A stretch of DNA of 64,000 nt, taken from positions 62,001 to 126,000 of the forward strand of contig JANQRF010000007.1 of NCBI GenBank assembly GCA_028289285.1. Direction: 5' to 3'. The first letter of the stretch is position 1. Every line of letters begins with the position of its first letter. Below are positions 43,026 to 52,102 of this stretch, piece after piece. Position numbers and translations under genes: made by a program. Origin of the DNA: Alphaproteobacteria bacterium. Its GTDB lineage: Bacteria; Pseudomonadota; Alphaproteobacteria; Micavibrionales; Micavibrionaceae. A model generated the notes under the pieces. That model had not been told where the DNA came from, searched no databases, and saw nothing but the letters and a program-made list of their open reading frames with translations.

Positions 43026-43694
43026 TTACGCCGACTTTAACTTTTCCATTAATGCTTTATGTGCGGTCAATTCGTCTTGAGTAGGCGGAAAGCTTCGTGG
43101 CTCCCGGTAGGGACGCTCGGTTTTGATGGCGGAATTGTGTTGTACGGTTTGTGTTTGCGGTTCAATCTCAAGCCCGCGTTGACGTCCGCCTAAAAGCTCC
43201 ATATAAACCTCTGCCAAAAGTTCGGAGTCCAAAAGCGCGCCATGGAGTGTTCGGTTTGAATTATCAATGTTAAAGCGCCGGCAGAGCGCATCGAGGTTGG
43301 CCGGGGAGCCTGGAAATTTTTCCCGTGCCATGACAAGTGTATCAATCACGCGCTTTGGATCAATGGATGGAAAGCCAAATGTCTTGAGCTCTGCATTCAC
43401 GAACTTCATATCAAATGCCGCATTATGCGCGATAAGCTTTGCATCATCGCCGATAAAGTCCAAAAACTCTCCAACAACTTCACCGAAAGTCGGTTTATCT
43501 TTTAAAAACTCTTCCGTCAGCCCGTGAACGGCAACCGCCTCTGCGGGTACATCTCGTTCCGGGTTCAGATAGAGATGCAGCGTTTTGCCTGTCGCGATAT
43601 GACTGTCCAGCTCGACGCAGCCGATTTCAATGATTTTGTGACCCTCTGCAGGGTCCATGCCTGTGGTTTCCGTATCGAAAACTATTTCACGCAT
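43026..43694 (-). CDS. dnaQ: DNA polymerase III epsilon subunit (proofreading exonuclease)
   Basis: 222 residues. Exo I 'VFDTETTGMDP', Exo II 'LIAHNAAFDMKFVNAEL' and Exo III 'LHGALLDSELLAEVY' carry the DEDDh catalytic residues. The C-terminal tail binds the polymerase alpha subunit in the family. It overlaps the amidotransferase gene by eight bases and is the last gene of the ppsR-maf-aroE-coaE operon. Confidence 0.95.
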   Translation of the reverse strand: MREIVFDTETTGMDPAEGHKIIEIGCVELDSHIATGKTLHLYLNPERDVPAEAVAVHGLTEEFLKDKPTFGEVVGEFLDFIGDDAKLIAHNAAFDMKFVNAELKTFGFPSIDPKRVIDTLVMAREKFPGSPANLDALCRRFNIDNSNRTLHGALLDSELLAEVYMELLGGRQRGLEIEPQTQTVQHNSAIKTERPYREPRSFPPTQDELTAHKALMEKLKSA

Positions 43695-44403
43695 CGCCCA
43701 TCACCTCATCCAGCCACTCGTTAAAAAACTGTTTTGTTTGTTGTTCAAGTATTGGTCCGTTTTGGGCGCTTTGGTCGCGCAGATCATTTACGTCTATGCT
43801 CAGGCGTGTAAGTTCGTTTACGCCGATCGCCATCCAGAATTCCATTTTTTCGGAAGTCACTTCCGGGTGGCATTGCAAGCCGAGAATGTTTTTTCCAATC
43901 GCATAGGCTTGGTTTTTATAAGCTTCAGAAGAAGCCAGAAGAAGTGCTTCATCCGGCAAATCGAACGTATCGCCGTGCCATTGCATCATTTTTGTGTGAT
44001 TTTTATCAAGGTGTTTTACGGGGGTGTTTTGCCCGGCTTCATTAATAGAAATTTCCCGCCAGCCGACTTCAGGCCCCTGCGTGCCTTTATAAACATCTTT
44101 CTCGCAGGCAGCCGCGATAAGCTGTGCTCCCAGGCAAATGCCGAGTGTGGGTTTATCTGCAGCGATGCGCTTTTTTAAATAAGAGATTTCATGTTCCAGG
44201 TAAGGAAACATATTTTTTTGATACACGCCCATCGTGCCGCCCATAAAAATCGTCAGATCATGGCGCAGCGGGTCTTCCCCCGCAAGTGTATCGTGATAGC
44301 CAAGGCGCTGGTCGAGCGTAAACCAGCGTTCATCCAACACATTTTTCAGTGACCCGATATCTTCATGAACTTTATGGGTAATAATCAGCGCGGTTTTACT
44401 CAT
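43687..44403 (-). CDS. class I glutamine amidotransferase-like protein
   Basis: 238 residues. Nucleophile elbow 'LGICLGAQLIAAA' (Cys in GICLGAQ) and His-Glu dyad in 'LGLQCHPEVTSEKME' are intact, so amidase activity is plausible. It resembles stand-alone GMP-synthase-like amidotransferases (YfeJ type), whose acceptors are unknown. It sits between coaE and dnaQ, where most alphaproteobacteria have no such gene. Confidence 0.85.
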   Translation of the reverse strand: MSKTALIITHKVHEDIGSLKNVLDERWFTLDQRLGYHDTLAGEDPLRHDLTIFMGGTMGVYQKNMFPYLEHEISYLKKRIAADKPTLGICLGAQLIAAACEKDVYKGTQGPEVGWREISINEAGQNTPVKHLDKNHTKMMQWHGDTFDLPDEALLLASSEAYKNQAYAIGKNILGLQCHPEVTSEKMEFWMAIGVNELTRLSIDVNDLRDQSAQNGPILEQQTKQFFNEWLDEVMGDA

Positions 44404-44406
44404 CTA

Positions 44407-44997
44407 TCAAACATGCTCCTTGTAAACAGATCTCAGCAGGCCATAGGTTGTGGCCAGACCCATATGAGTCGGGACAGTATAATCTGCGCGCAGACATTTT
44501 TCACCATCACTCATCTGACTATCCAAAATGGCATGAAAGCGCTCCTCGCTCATGCCGGGGCGGGACAGTACCCGCCGGCGCTGGACGTCATAGGGCGCGC
44601 TGACCGTGATTGTCACATCGACGCGCTTATCAGCGCCGGTTTCAAACAGCAAAGGAATATCCAGGACGACAGCTTTGCGGCCCATGCGTCTTTGAGCCCG
44701 GATAAACCGCATTTCCGTTGCCTGCACGATCGGGTGGAGAATAAATTCAAGTTCCTGTTTGCGCACCGGATCGTCAAAAACAATTTCTCCTAAAATATGG
44801 CGGTGAATGATGTGGCGCTTTTTATCCCAGGCTTCGGGAAAAGTCAGTGCAACTTCTTCAAAGCTTGCCCCGTTTGGCTGAAGGGCTTTATGAACGGCTT
44901 CATCTGCATTATGCACGCCTGCGCCCATCTGACCCATCATGCGTGCAGCTGTGCTTTTGCCCATGCCGATAGATCCTGTCAGGCCGAAAACGATCAT
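44407..44997 (-). CDS. coaE: dephospho-CoA kinase
   Basis: 196 residues. P-loop 'GLTGSIGMGKSTAARMM' (block GSIGMGKST), 'HPIVQATEMRFI', 'VLDIPLLFETG' and 'VTVSAPYDVQRRRVLSR' are the family landmarks. It performs the last step of coenzyme A synthesis. The start overlaps the aroE stop (ATGA). Confidence 0.95.
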   Translation of the reverse strand: MIVFGLTGSIGMGKSTAARMMGQMGAGVHNADEAVHKALQPNGASFEEVALTFPEAWDKKRHIIHRHILGEIVFDDPVRKQELEFILHPIVQATEMRFIRAQRRMGRKAVVLDIPLLFETGADKRVDVTITVSAPYDVQRRRVLSRPGMSEERFHAILDSQMSDGEKCLRADYTVPTHMGLATTYGLLRSVYKEHV

Positions 44998-45818
44998 ATT
45001 TGCACCTTGCTTAAAAGATCATCGTCAATGTCCGGCAAGATGCCAAACCAGGCTTCAAAAGCAGGGCGCGCCTGATGCAAAAGCATGCCAATGCCTGTGA
45101 CGATAGGGTGCTTATGCGCCTTTGCTGTTTTTAAAAGATCTGTCATGAGCGGTGTATAGACAATGTCATATACCACCATAGAGCTTTGTGTGCCGTCCCA
45201 GTCAATCTGTAAAGGCGGTTGTCCGTCCATGCCGAGCGGCGTCGTATTGACTAAAAGCCCGCAGGCCGTCAGGGAATCCTCACGCTCTTCCCAGGGCAGA
45301 GCGATGATGTTTTCAGGGGCCATTTTTTGAATATCTTTTGTTTTTTTCATGCTGCGGTTCGCAATCCGGATTTCGGAGACACCTTCACGCAAAAGTGCAT
45401 AAACGATGGCACGCGCCGCGCCGCCTGCGCCCAGAATTGTTACGGGTTTTTCTGTGACACTAAAATCAGGCCGCTCCTGTTTTAAATTCTCGATAAAGCC
45501 GTAAGCATCGGTGTTATATCCATGCAGCTGGCCATCTTTAATCAGGACGGTATTCACGGCGCCAATTGATTTGGCTGCAGGATCAAGCACATCACATAAT
45601 TCCATCACGGCCTGTTTGTGCGGAATTGTGACATTAAAGCCTGAAAAATCTTCATCAATTAACTCCTGAATGCCCTCTTTCAAATTTTCAGGGGCTATCT
45701 CGATCGGCTCATAAAGTCCTTTCATGCAGTATTTTTCAATCCAGTGCGCATGAATGACCGGACTTTTGCTATGAGCAACAGGATAGCCAATGACGGCGGC
45801 TTTAATATAATCAATCAT
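44994..45818 (-). CDS. aroE: shikimate dehydrogenase
   Basis: 274 residues. Substrate site 'PVAHSKSPVIHAHW' (SKSP), 'NVTIPHKQAV' with the catalytic Lys, 'GAVNTV', NADP loop 'LGAGGAARAI' and 'NRSMKK', and 'GIGMLLHQARPAFEAWFG' near the end. Converts dehydroshikimate to shikimate in aromatic amino acid synthesis. Overlaps both neighbours by four bases. Confidence 0.96.
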   Translation of the reverse strand: MIDYIKAAVIGYPVAHSKSPVIHAHWIEKYCMKGLYEPIEIAPENLKEGIQELIDEDFSGFNVTIPHKQAVMELCDVLDPAAKSIGAVNTVLIKDGQLHGYNTDAYGFIENLKQERPDFSVTEKPVTILGAGGAARAIVYALLREGVSEIRIANRSMKKTKDIQKMAPENIIALPWEEREDSLTACGLLVNTTPLGMDGQPPLQIDWDGTQSSMVVYDIVYTPLMTDLLKTAKAHKHPIVTGIGMLLHQARPAFEAWFGILPDIDDDLLSKVQI

Positions 45819-46405
45819 AAATTATATCCTCTTTCATCCAGCGCGGCGATCAAAGGTAAAAGCGGCAGGCCAAGCACGGAAAAATAATCACCATCCACCT
45901 TTTCAAACAATCTGACACCGACCTCTTCCAGCGCATAGGCGCCCGCGCACTGTTTCAGAGCATCGCCAGCATGGTCCATATATGTTTGAATTTGGTCTTG
46001 GGTTAAAAGCTTCATCCTGAGAGATACGCTATCACAGTGCGACCAGATTTCTTTTTGGTTTTCGTACAGACTTACAGCTGTGTGAAGCTGGTGTGTTTGA
46101 CCAGATAGCTTACAGAGTTTTTCAAATGCTTCCTCTTGGTTTTTGGCTTTAGAGAGTATTTCATTTTCTAAAGTACAAATCTGATCCGATCCGATGACAA
46201 GCGCTTCCGGATTTTGTGCCGAGACATGACTTGCTTTTTCCTGCGCAAGAATAAGAGCGATCTCTTTTAGTGATTTGTCTGCATGGGTTTTACGTACACG
46301 CTCTTCATCAATATCTGCCGGGCAAATGTCGAAATCATAGCCTGCCTGTCTTAAAAGCTTTTGCCGTGCGGCGCTGCCCGATGCCAGTATCAGAGCTTTA
46401 CTCAT
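45815..46405 (-). CDS. maf: Maf family nucleotide pyrophosphatase
   Basis: 196 residues. 'LILASGSAARQKLLRQAGY' (block ASGSAARQKLL), 'VIGSDQICTLENEILSKA' with the catalytic Asp, and 'LFEKVDGDYFSVLGLPLLPL' are typical. Maf proteins hydrolyse non-canonical nucleotides and can slow septum formation. Starts eight bases inside the end of ppsR. Confidence 0.94.
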   Translation of the reverse strand: MSKALILASGSAARQKLLRQAGYDFDICPADIDEERVRKTHADKSLKEIALILAQEKASHVSAQNPEALVIGSDQICTLENEILSKAKNQEEAFEKLCKLSGQTHQLHTAVSLYENQKEIWSHCDSVSLRMKLLTQDQIQTYMDHAGDALKQCAGAYALEEVGVRLFEKVDGDYFSVLGLPLLPLIAALDERGYNL

Positions 46406-47276
46406 CCTGCGCTTCTTCCTGTTTTTTCTGCCGCGCGCGGTGTTTATTCAAAAGAATAATCACCTCAGCGGATGTTTCTTCAACGGAGCGGCGCGTGACA
46501 TCAATTACCGGCCATTTATGATCGCTGAACAGGCGGCGCGCACGGCGTGTTTCTTCTTCAATTTGTTCTAAATCCAGATAAGCATTTTCAGCATAATGCG
46601 GATCGTCCGGATCGGCCTGCAGGCGCGTGCGGCGTAAATTGGCCAGACGTTTCGGGCTTTCCGTCAGACCGACAAAAAGCGGGTGTTTGAGAGCGAGCAC
46701 TTTTTCAGGAAACGGCACGCCGGGGGCAAGCGGGATATTGGCTGCCTTCACGCCGCGCCGGGCGAGATAAATACAGGTTGGTGTTTTGGACGTCCGGGAG
46801 ACACCGACCAAAATCACATCTGCATCATCCAGCCCGTCCAAAGACTGCCCGTCATCATAATGAAGGGCAAAATCGACCGCATCGATGCGTTTGAAATAGG
46901 CCTCATCGAGCGCGTGCTGCAATCCCGGAATGCCCTTAGTCGGCAATCCAAGATAAGAAGACATGGACCGCAAAATCGGGTCAAGCACGGGCATACAGGG
47001 CACATGTAATTCAGCGCAGGTGCGCTCCAGCTTTTTGCGCAGCTTACGTTCCACCAGCGTGTACAGTACCGGGCCCGGATTTTCTCTTAAGTCTTCAATT
47101 GCCCGGTCAAGCTGGGCCTCGGAGCGAATCATGGGCCAGAACCGCTCGGTCGGGTGGACGCCATCGAACTGGGCCAGGCAGGCCCGGGCGAGGCCTTGCA
47201 GGGTTGTGCCGGTCGCATCGGAGATCAGGTAAATATAAAAATCCCGGATTGGATCTTTGAGCTGTTTAGCGTTCAT
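46398..47276 (-). CDS. ppsR: pyruvate, phosphate dikinase regulatory protein (DUF299 kinase/pyrophosphorylase)
   Basis: 292 residues. 'LISDATGTTLQGLARACLAQF' and the P-loop region 'VILVGVSRTSKTPTCIYLARRG' (block GVSRTSKTPTCIYLA) with 'NIPLAPGVPFP' define the family, which phosphorylates and dephosphorylates PEP synthase or PPDK. It is the first gene of the maf-aroE-coaE-dnaQ operon. Confidence 0.94.
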   Translation of the reverse strand: MNAKQLKDPIRDFYIYLISDATGTTLQGLARACLAQFDGVHPTERFWPMIRSEAQLDRAIEDLRENPGPVLYTLVERKLRKKLERTCAELHVPCMPVLDPILRSMSSYLGLPTKGIPGLQHALDEAYFKRIDAVDFALHYDDGQSLDGLDDADVILVGVSRTSKTPTCIYLARRGVKAANIPLAPGVPFPEKVLALKHPLFVGLTESPKRLANLRRTRLQADPDDPHYAENAYLDLEQIEEETRRARRLFSDHKWPVIDVTRRSVEETSAEVIILLNKHRARQKKQEEAQDE

Positions 47277-47318
47277 GCGCCCAAGTGTATAGAAGCGCGG
47301 AGCGCGTTTCCAGAGGTC

Positions 47319-48563
47319 TTATTGCTCCGGAAACAGCTTGCGGGCCAGAGACTGGTCCCGGAACGGCACGCCGCCTTTGCGGGTGACCTTGCTGTCATAG
47401 ACAATCTGGAAAAGATGTGCCTGATTGATCGGATCGGACAGGCCGCTAAAAGCAGGCCCGTTTAGAATTTCCGCGCCGCGCCCTTCCAGATAGCAAATCT
47501 GACCGGGCAACGTGCTGATCTGTTCAACCTGCTCCGCGCTTAAACGCTGCGTGCCCAGATCCTCCGCATTATCGGTTTGAGATAGATAGGTATCGAGGAT
47601 TTCAAGCGCGCGGTGCTCGGCGCCGTCAACCCGCAAATTATCTTCAAACCACTGGGTAAAGCTGTGTGATAAAGCCTGCCCGTTATATTGGCTGGCGGGG
47701 TTTTTCTCAATTGCGCAAGCAAAGACAAGCGCAAGATCGCCATCTTCCCCGCTTAACACATGCCGCCATAATTCGCTTTGGCCTGCTGCACGCAGTTCCC
47801 ATGCGCTTTGCACCAAAACCAGATCGGCATCGGCTGCTCGCACGCGCTCGGCCATCAGGACATCTTCCGGGCGGAAGGTGCTCTCGGCTTTCGGCAATGC
47901 GCCGTCCTGCACGGCTTCACGAAGAGCTTTAATGAAGGCGCCTAAAATCGTGCTGCGTAAATGACCTGCGCGGCCGATTGCATTGGCGCTTAAAATGCCC
48001 TGATCGAGGCAGATGATTTTTTCATCTGCATCTAAACTGTAAGCACCGTCTTCAACACGCTCTAAACGGATTTTCCACGCCGTATCACTTGCCTGCATGA
48101 AAAGCGCGCGGGCCAGCGGGCTTTGCTGTACGCTTGAGGCAAGCCAGTGCAAAAGATCTAAAGAGGTTTCAAATCCATATGGGGCAAGTTGATCATCCAG
48201 ATCACTGCGCAGCTCGGATAACAGTGCGCCTTTTGAATCAGCTTCAAGATCATATTCGGTGATGGAAGGGAGAATGGTAAGCGTATCCAAGCCCAGCGAT
48301 GAGGCGGGCGATAAATCAGATCGTCTGGACAAACGCCGTGCTTTCACGTCTTCACTCTCTTTCACACATAAATCGTACTCTTGTTTGCGGGAGGCGCTCC
48401 CGCCTGTCTTATGATTCTTTGATGTCTGCGTGCTCGCGGGAGATCCCTGCGAACTGCACATATATAATGTTTGATCCGTTTGCGGCATCTTCAAGGCGCT
48501 GCGCATGTTCCGCGGAGCCTTCTGGGCTTTGCCGTAACCGTGATTTGGCAAAAAATCCTTCAT
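47319..48563 (-). CDS. uncharacterised protein, paralogue of the upstream gene
   Basis: About 414 residues if the ATG at 48563 is used; AGAGGA lies eight bases upstream. This makes a 155-base overlap with the previous gene in another frame; downstream ATGs at 48506, 48488 and 48461 are alternatives. The body has 'LLHWLASSVQQSPLARALFMQA', 'IICLDQGILSANAIG', 'VRAADADLVLVQSAWELRAAGQSELWRHV' (block ADLVLVQSAWELRAAG) and 'FTQWFEDNLRVDGAEHRAL'. The same order of blocks occurs in the gene at 48409, so the two look like old tandem duplicates. No signal peptide. Function unknown. Confidence 0.75.
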   Translation of the reverse strand: MKDFLPNHGYGKAQKAPRNMRSALKMPQTDQTLYMCSSQGSPASTQTSKNHKTGGSASRKQEYDLCVKESEDVKARRLSRRSDLSPASSLGLDTLTILPSITEYDLEADSKGALLSELRSDLDDQLAPYGFETSLDLLHWLASSVQQSPLARALFMQASDTAWKIRLERVEDGAYSLDADEKIICLDQGILSANAIGRAGHLRSTILGAFIKALREAVQDGALPKAESTFRPEDVLMAERVRAADADLVLVQSAWELRAAGQSELWRHVLSGEDGDLALVFACAIEKNPASQYNGQALSHSFTQWFEDNLRVDGAEHRALEILDTYLSQTDNAEDLGTQRLSAEQVEQISTLPGQICYLEGRGAEILNGPAFSGLSDPINQAHLFQIVYDSKVTRKGGVPFRDQSLARKLFPEQ

Positions 48564-49752
48564 TTTCAATGTCCTCTTGCGTCTCTGAGAGTAGCCCTCT
48601 ATCGAATGCGGGGCTGTGGATATCCTCAGAGGATTGCAAGTCGCATTCCGTTTCCCGAAAAGAGCGCTCAAACTTGATAAACCAAAGGAAATTGGCGTTT
48701 GCGCGGTCCCTGACATCAGTGAAAATCGGGTCTGCAAGGATCATCTGGGCATAAGGCGCCAGGTAATTTTTGCCGAAAGGCTGCTCGCCCAGTCTGGCGA
48801 TTAAATCCATGGACAGGCTGCGGGACATCTGGTCGTTTTCAAAGACCATCCCGTTATAATCGGCCAGCATGGTGTGGATCAGTTCTTTATCGGCATAGCG
48901 GCAGCGCTCGGAGAGAAACCATGTTTCAAACACGGCGCCTGCGGCCTGGCCGGAATTCAATGTGCGGAAATCAGAAAAAGCTTCGCGGGCAAAGGCGCGG
49001 CCCAGATCAGCCAGCTGCGATGTTTCAATGCGGTGCCAGACATGTTTGTGTCCGGCGAGATACAGATCCCATCCAACGCGCATCATAAAGGCGGCAAGGT
49101 CGGCTTGCTGCGCGCGGTTAATCACAACGGATTCATCCGGCTGGAAGGTCAGCGGGTGCAGCATTACGCCCTGGCGGTGCTGCCAGTGACGGCGCAGCTC
49201 ACGCGCCGCGCACAGAATTTGATCGGCCTGGTCTATCTCCGGGTTGATCAAAATCAGCTTTGATTCTTTGAGATATTCCGCATCTTTAATCTCGCGCGCC
49301 GCGCGGATTTCAACGCCATGCTCTTCAGCAGTTTTAAGCAGTTCTGCGCCCGTGCGGCTTTCTTTGAGAACATCCAGAAATGTTTCAAATGTGTCTGCGC
49401 AAATGCTCTGAGAAACAGAGTCTTTTGAACAGATCATCGAGGCATCCGTTAGAAATTCCTGCATCAGCTTATCTTCACAGCGGGCAAATTCACCTGCCAG
49501 GCGATCATAGACATCCATCTTGCGCTTCATGGCTGCGATATCGCGTTCTAATGTTGCGAAATCTTCCCCAGAGGCATAATCGAACAGGCTGTCATCATCT
49601 TCGATAATGTCATCTTCGATGTAAAAATAAGGCTGCTCGCTTAAAAGCGTGCAGAGCACAGGCTGCAAGCCGTCAATCGTATAGGCCATACGCACGCTCT
49701 GTCCGCGCCCGTTCGGCTTATATTCGTTGGAACTATTTGAAAACTCGTCCAT
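48409..49752 (-). CDS. uncharacterised protein, first of a tandem paralogue pair
   Basis: 447 residues from the ATG at 49752 (AAAGGG upstream; the frame extends 33 codons further). Features: an acidic run near 45-55, 'FLDVLKESRTGAELLKTAEEHGVEI', 'LILINPEIDQADQILCAARELRRHW', 'INRAQQADLAAFMMRVGWDLYLAG' (block RAQQADLAAF), 'VFETWFLSERCRYADKELIHTML'. These line up with the blocks of the following gene, which suggests duplication. The RELRRHWQH segment recalls cryptic metallopeptidase-like families, but HExxH is absent. Family not recognised. Confidence 0.75.
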   Translation of the reverse strand: MDEFSNSSNEYKPNGRGQSVRMAYTIDGLQPVLCTLLSEQPYFYIEDDIIEDDDSLFDYASGEDFATLERDIAAMKRKMDVYDRLAGEFARCEDKLMQEFLTDASMICSKDSVSQSICADTFETFLDVLKESRTGAELLKTAEEHGVEIRAAREIKDAEYLKESKLILINPEIDQADQILCAARELRRHWQHRQGVMLHPLTFQPDESVVINRAQQADLAAFMMRVGWDLYLAGHKHVWHRIETSQLADLGRAFAREAFSDFRTLNSGQAAGAVFETWFLSERCRYADKELIHTMLADYNGMVFENDQMSRSLSMDLIARLGEQPFGKNYLAPYAQMILADPIFTDVRDRANANFLWFIKFERSFRETECDLQSSEDIHSPAFDRGLLSETQEDIENEGFFAKSRLRQSPEGSAEHAQRLEDAANGSNIIYVQFAGISREHADIKES

Positions 49753-49927
49753 TTTTCCCTTTATTCGCCCCGTAATAACCCAATATTCCCACGCCGCTTG
49801 TCCGCGGTCATAGTTTATTATCCGCTGAAAAGATGAAGGAAAGATTACCAAATCAGCCCCCGTATGCCGAAAAAAACAAATAATTTCAGAGGCTTATAAT
49901 TAAGATAAGGTTAAGGGAAAGTCTGGA

Positions 49928-50269
49928 TTAGGCTTGCGTATTAACAGATCCGCGGGCTTTTTCTTCTTCTTCGGTAATAAAAGAAAAGCTGATCTGTGAA
50001 GGCGCGTTTGGACCGGCTTTTTTGCGGTCATAGGGGTTGGTTTTATGGCCACGGGGCTTCGCGCGGCGGTCCTGGCCTTCTTCCTGGCTGACGATAATGG
50101 CATCCAGTGAGGCACGCGCACCGCCCGGAATCACGCCTAAGGCCCCGCGATTATTGGCATTTTCAGGGGCAGGCCCAAGCCAGCCCTCAAATTCCTCATC
50201 GCTTAAGGCACGCGTATGCTTACGCCAATGCGTATTTTCTTTATCTTCTATCGGTCTGATACGGTTCAT
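49928..50269 (-). CDS. small hypothetical protein
   Basis: 113 residues from the ATG at 50269, preceded by AGAGG at five bases. Basic and hydrophilic, without signal peptide or membrane segment; 'TRALSDEEFEGWLGPAPENANNRGALGVIPGG' is its most ordered part. Not recognised. Stands alone between the paralogue pair and rplI. Confidence 0.6.
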   Translation of the reverse strand: MNRIRPIEDKENTHWRKHTRALSDEEFEGWLGPAPENANNRGALGVIPGGARASLDAIIVSQEEGQDRRAKPRGHKTNPYDRKKAGPNAPSQISFSFITEEEEKARGSVNTQA

Positions 50270-50452
50270 AAACACCTCTTAAAACGCCCGCGCGCTTATC
50301 TCTCCCAAGCGCGGCGTTTTTAAGCCCGCCCTCTAATACATATAAGAGGGCCCCTTTTTGCCTAACCGTTAACGTTTCCTTAAGATTTGCACATACTATG
50401 CCAGATTTGGGTATTTATCCACAAATTCGCATATTTTCGGACCTATAGAAAA

Positions 50453-50480
50453 AATAACCCCGCATAGCGGCGGGGTTATT
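50453..50480 (-). terminator. terminator of the rpsF-rpsR-rplI operon
   Basis: 11-base stem AATAACCCCGC / GCGGGGTTATT with a six-base loop; read on the minus strand it is followed by TTTT. It lies 23 bases after the rplI stop. Confidence 0.9.
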
Positions 50481-50502
50481 TGAAAATATATAGATATGAA
50501 GC

Positions 50503-51267
50503 TTAAGCGTCTTTTGGCGCGTCTTCTTCCGTTTCGGCTGGCGCTTCAGCTTTTGAAACCTCTTCGGCCTCTTCAACGTCTTCAGCGGCAGCTTCTGCCT
50601 TGGCAGCTTTCTTGGCGGCTTTGGCTTCAGCCTTTTCAGCGTCTGCGGCGTCTTTCACAGCTTGTTCTTCAGCAGCTACTTTTTCAGCTTCCAAAGCACT
50701 TTCTTCCAGCATCTCGGCTTTGTTGTCCTGTTCAGGTGCAGGGGCTTTTACCTCCTCTTCATCCTGTGCAATGACGGCCTTACCGGTTTTTTCCTGGATC
50801 GCCGCTTCATCTTCGGAGCGGGCAATATTGACCGTGACACTCACTTTCACTTCCGGGTGAAGTGCAATATCAACCGGGAACAGACCAAGCAGTTTAAAGT
50901 TGGTGTTCACGATGACTTGCGTACGATCAATCGTTTCCTTGGTTTTTGCTGTCACAGCATCTGCGATGTCACGTGCAGAGACAGATCCGAAAAGCTGGCC
51001 TGCTTCAGAGGCCTGACGAATGAGCGCAACGATAGCACCTTCGATTTTCTTGGCCTGCTTTTCAGCTTCACTTTTCTTTTCAGCATTTGCTTTTTCAAGG
51101 CCTGCTTTCTGGGCTTCGAAGTAAGCGATGTTTTCTTTGCTGGCACGTAAGGCTTTCTTTTGCGGCAGCAAATAATTACGCGCATAGCCTGGCTTGACGG
51201 TGACAACGTCCCCGAGATTGCCGAGCTTTTCCACGCGCTCTAATAAAATAACAGATGTTGTTGCCAT
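50503..51267 (-). CDS. rplI: 50S ribosomal protein L9 with long charged extension
   Basis: 254 residues against about 150 in most bacteria. The N-terminal domain ('LLERVEKLGNLGDVVTVKPGYARNYLLPQKKAL', in blocks LGDVVTVKPGYARN and YLLP) and the connecting helix and C-terminal domain ('LFGSVSARDIADAV', 'LHPEVKVSVTVNI') are normal. From about residue 170 an Ala/Glu/Lys-rich low-complexity tail is added. L9 helps keep reading frame and ribosome spacing. Confidence 0.97.
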   Translation of the reverse strand: MATTSVILLERVEKLGNLGDVVTVKPGYARNYLLPQKKALRASKENIAYFEAQKAGLEKANAEKKSEAEKQAKKIEGAIVALIRQASEAGQLFGSVSARDIADAVTAKTKETIDRTQVIVNTNFKLLGLFPVDIALHPEVKVSVTVNIARSEDEAAIQEKTGKAVIAQDEEEVKAPAPEQDNKAEMLEESALEAEKVAAEEQAVKDAADAEKAEAKAAKKAAKAEAAAEDVEEAEEVSKAEAPAETEEDAPKDA

Positions 51268-51278
51268 GATTTTGCTCC

Positions 51279-51542
51279 TTATCTGTTTTCCGTGTCATTG
51301 GACACGTACGGCATCAGCGCCATGTAGCGGGCGCGTTTGATGGCAGTGGCCAGTTCACGTTGTTTTTTGTTGCTAACAGCCGTAATGCGTGACGGCACAA
51401 TTTTGCCGCGCTCAGAGATATAGCGGCCAAGTGTACGCACATCTTTCCAGTCAATGCTCTTTGCATCCGGGCCGGAAAACGGGCAGGTTTTTTTGCGCCG
51501 GAAAAACGGCTTTTTCATTGTCGGGGCATCTGCAGCAGACAT
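51279..51542 (-). CDS. rpsR: 30S ribosomal protein S18
   Basis: 87 residues. '[50 protein letters not shown]' in blocks [15 protein letters not shown] and [12 protein letters not shown] is the S18 signature. N-terminal Lys/Arg tail as usual. It follows rpsF with a one-base overlap. Confidence 0.97.
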   Translation of the reverse strand: MSAADAPTMKKPFFRRKKTCPFSGPDAKSIDWKDVRTLGRYISERGKIVPSRITAVSNKKQRELATAIKRARYMALMPYVSNDTENR

Positions 51543-51928
51543 TATGCGGCCTCCTTCTGATCTCTTGGTTTATCTTTGCCGCGATCATTTGAATCATCAT
51601 CGCCGGTGTTTTTATCCATGATTGCGGACGGGCCTTTGGTCGGCTCTTCCAGGCGGATCGTCATGTAACGCATAATGTCTTCATTTAAGCGCATTGTCCG
51701 TTCCATTTCTGTGATCGCTTCAGACGGTGTATCACTTTCGATCAGCACATAATGGCCTTTGCGGTTTTTATTGATTTTATATGCAAGGTTGCGCAGACCC
51801 CAATTTTCGGTCTTGAGCACTTTACCTTTGGCATCCTTGATGATTTTTTCGGCGGCGTCCGTCAGGCTCTTCACTTGAGCATCTGACAAATCCTGCCGCG
51901 CGATAAACACGGTTTCATAAATAGGCAT
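51542..51928 (-). CDS. rpsF: 30S ribosomal protein S6
   Basis: 128 residues. '[19 protein letters not shown]', '[26 protein letters not shown]' (block [10 protein letters not shown]) and '[19 protein letters not shown]' are S6. GAGAGGAG gives a strong ribosome binding site. First gene of the operon. Confidence 0.97.
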   Translation of the reverse strand: MPIYETVFIARQDLSDAQVKSLTDAAEKIIKDAKGKVLKTENWGLRNLAYKINKNRKGHYVLIESDTPSEAITEMERTMRLNEDIMRYMTIRLEEPTKGPSAIMDKNTGDDDSNDRGKDKPRDQKEAA

Positions 51929-51997
51929 ATGATCTCCTCTCGGTTTAATAGCTGAACTTTAGCCTTGTTATTCAGCGAGGTTCGTTACGTTGTGGGC

Positions 51998-52027
51998 GTT
52001 ATAGCCGCCTTATTGCTTTAATTGCAA
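51998..52027 (-). promoter_or_regulatory. promoter of rpsF-rpsR-rplI
   Basis: On the minus strand: TTGCAA, 18 bases, TATAAC. It lies about 70 bases before the rpsF ATG, immediately behind the terminator of the preceding gene. Confidence 0.55.
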
Positions 52028-52036
52028 GGAAAAAAA

Positions 52037-52063
52037 CCGCCGCGAAAGAGGGATTCGCGGCGG
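52037..52063 (-). terminator. terminator of the small gene at 52103
   Basis: Perfect 10-base GC-rich stem CCGCCGCGAA / TTCGCGGCGG, followed on the minus strand by a run of six T. Confidence 0.9.
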
Positions 52064-52102
52064 CCTTTATTGGAATGAATATGAAAAAACTTAGCTTTTC
52101 AG

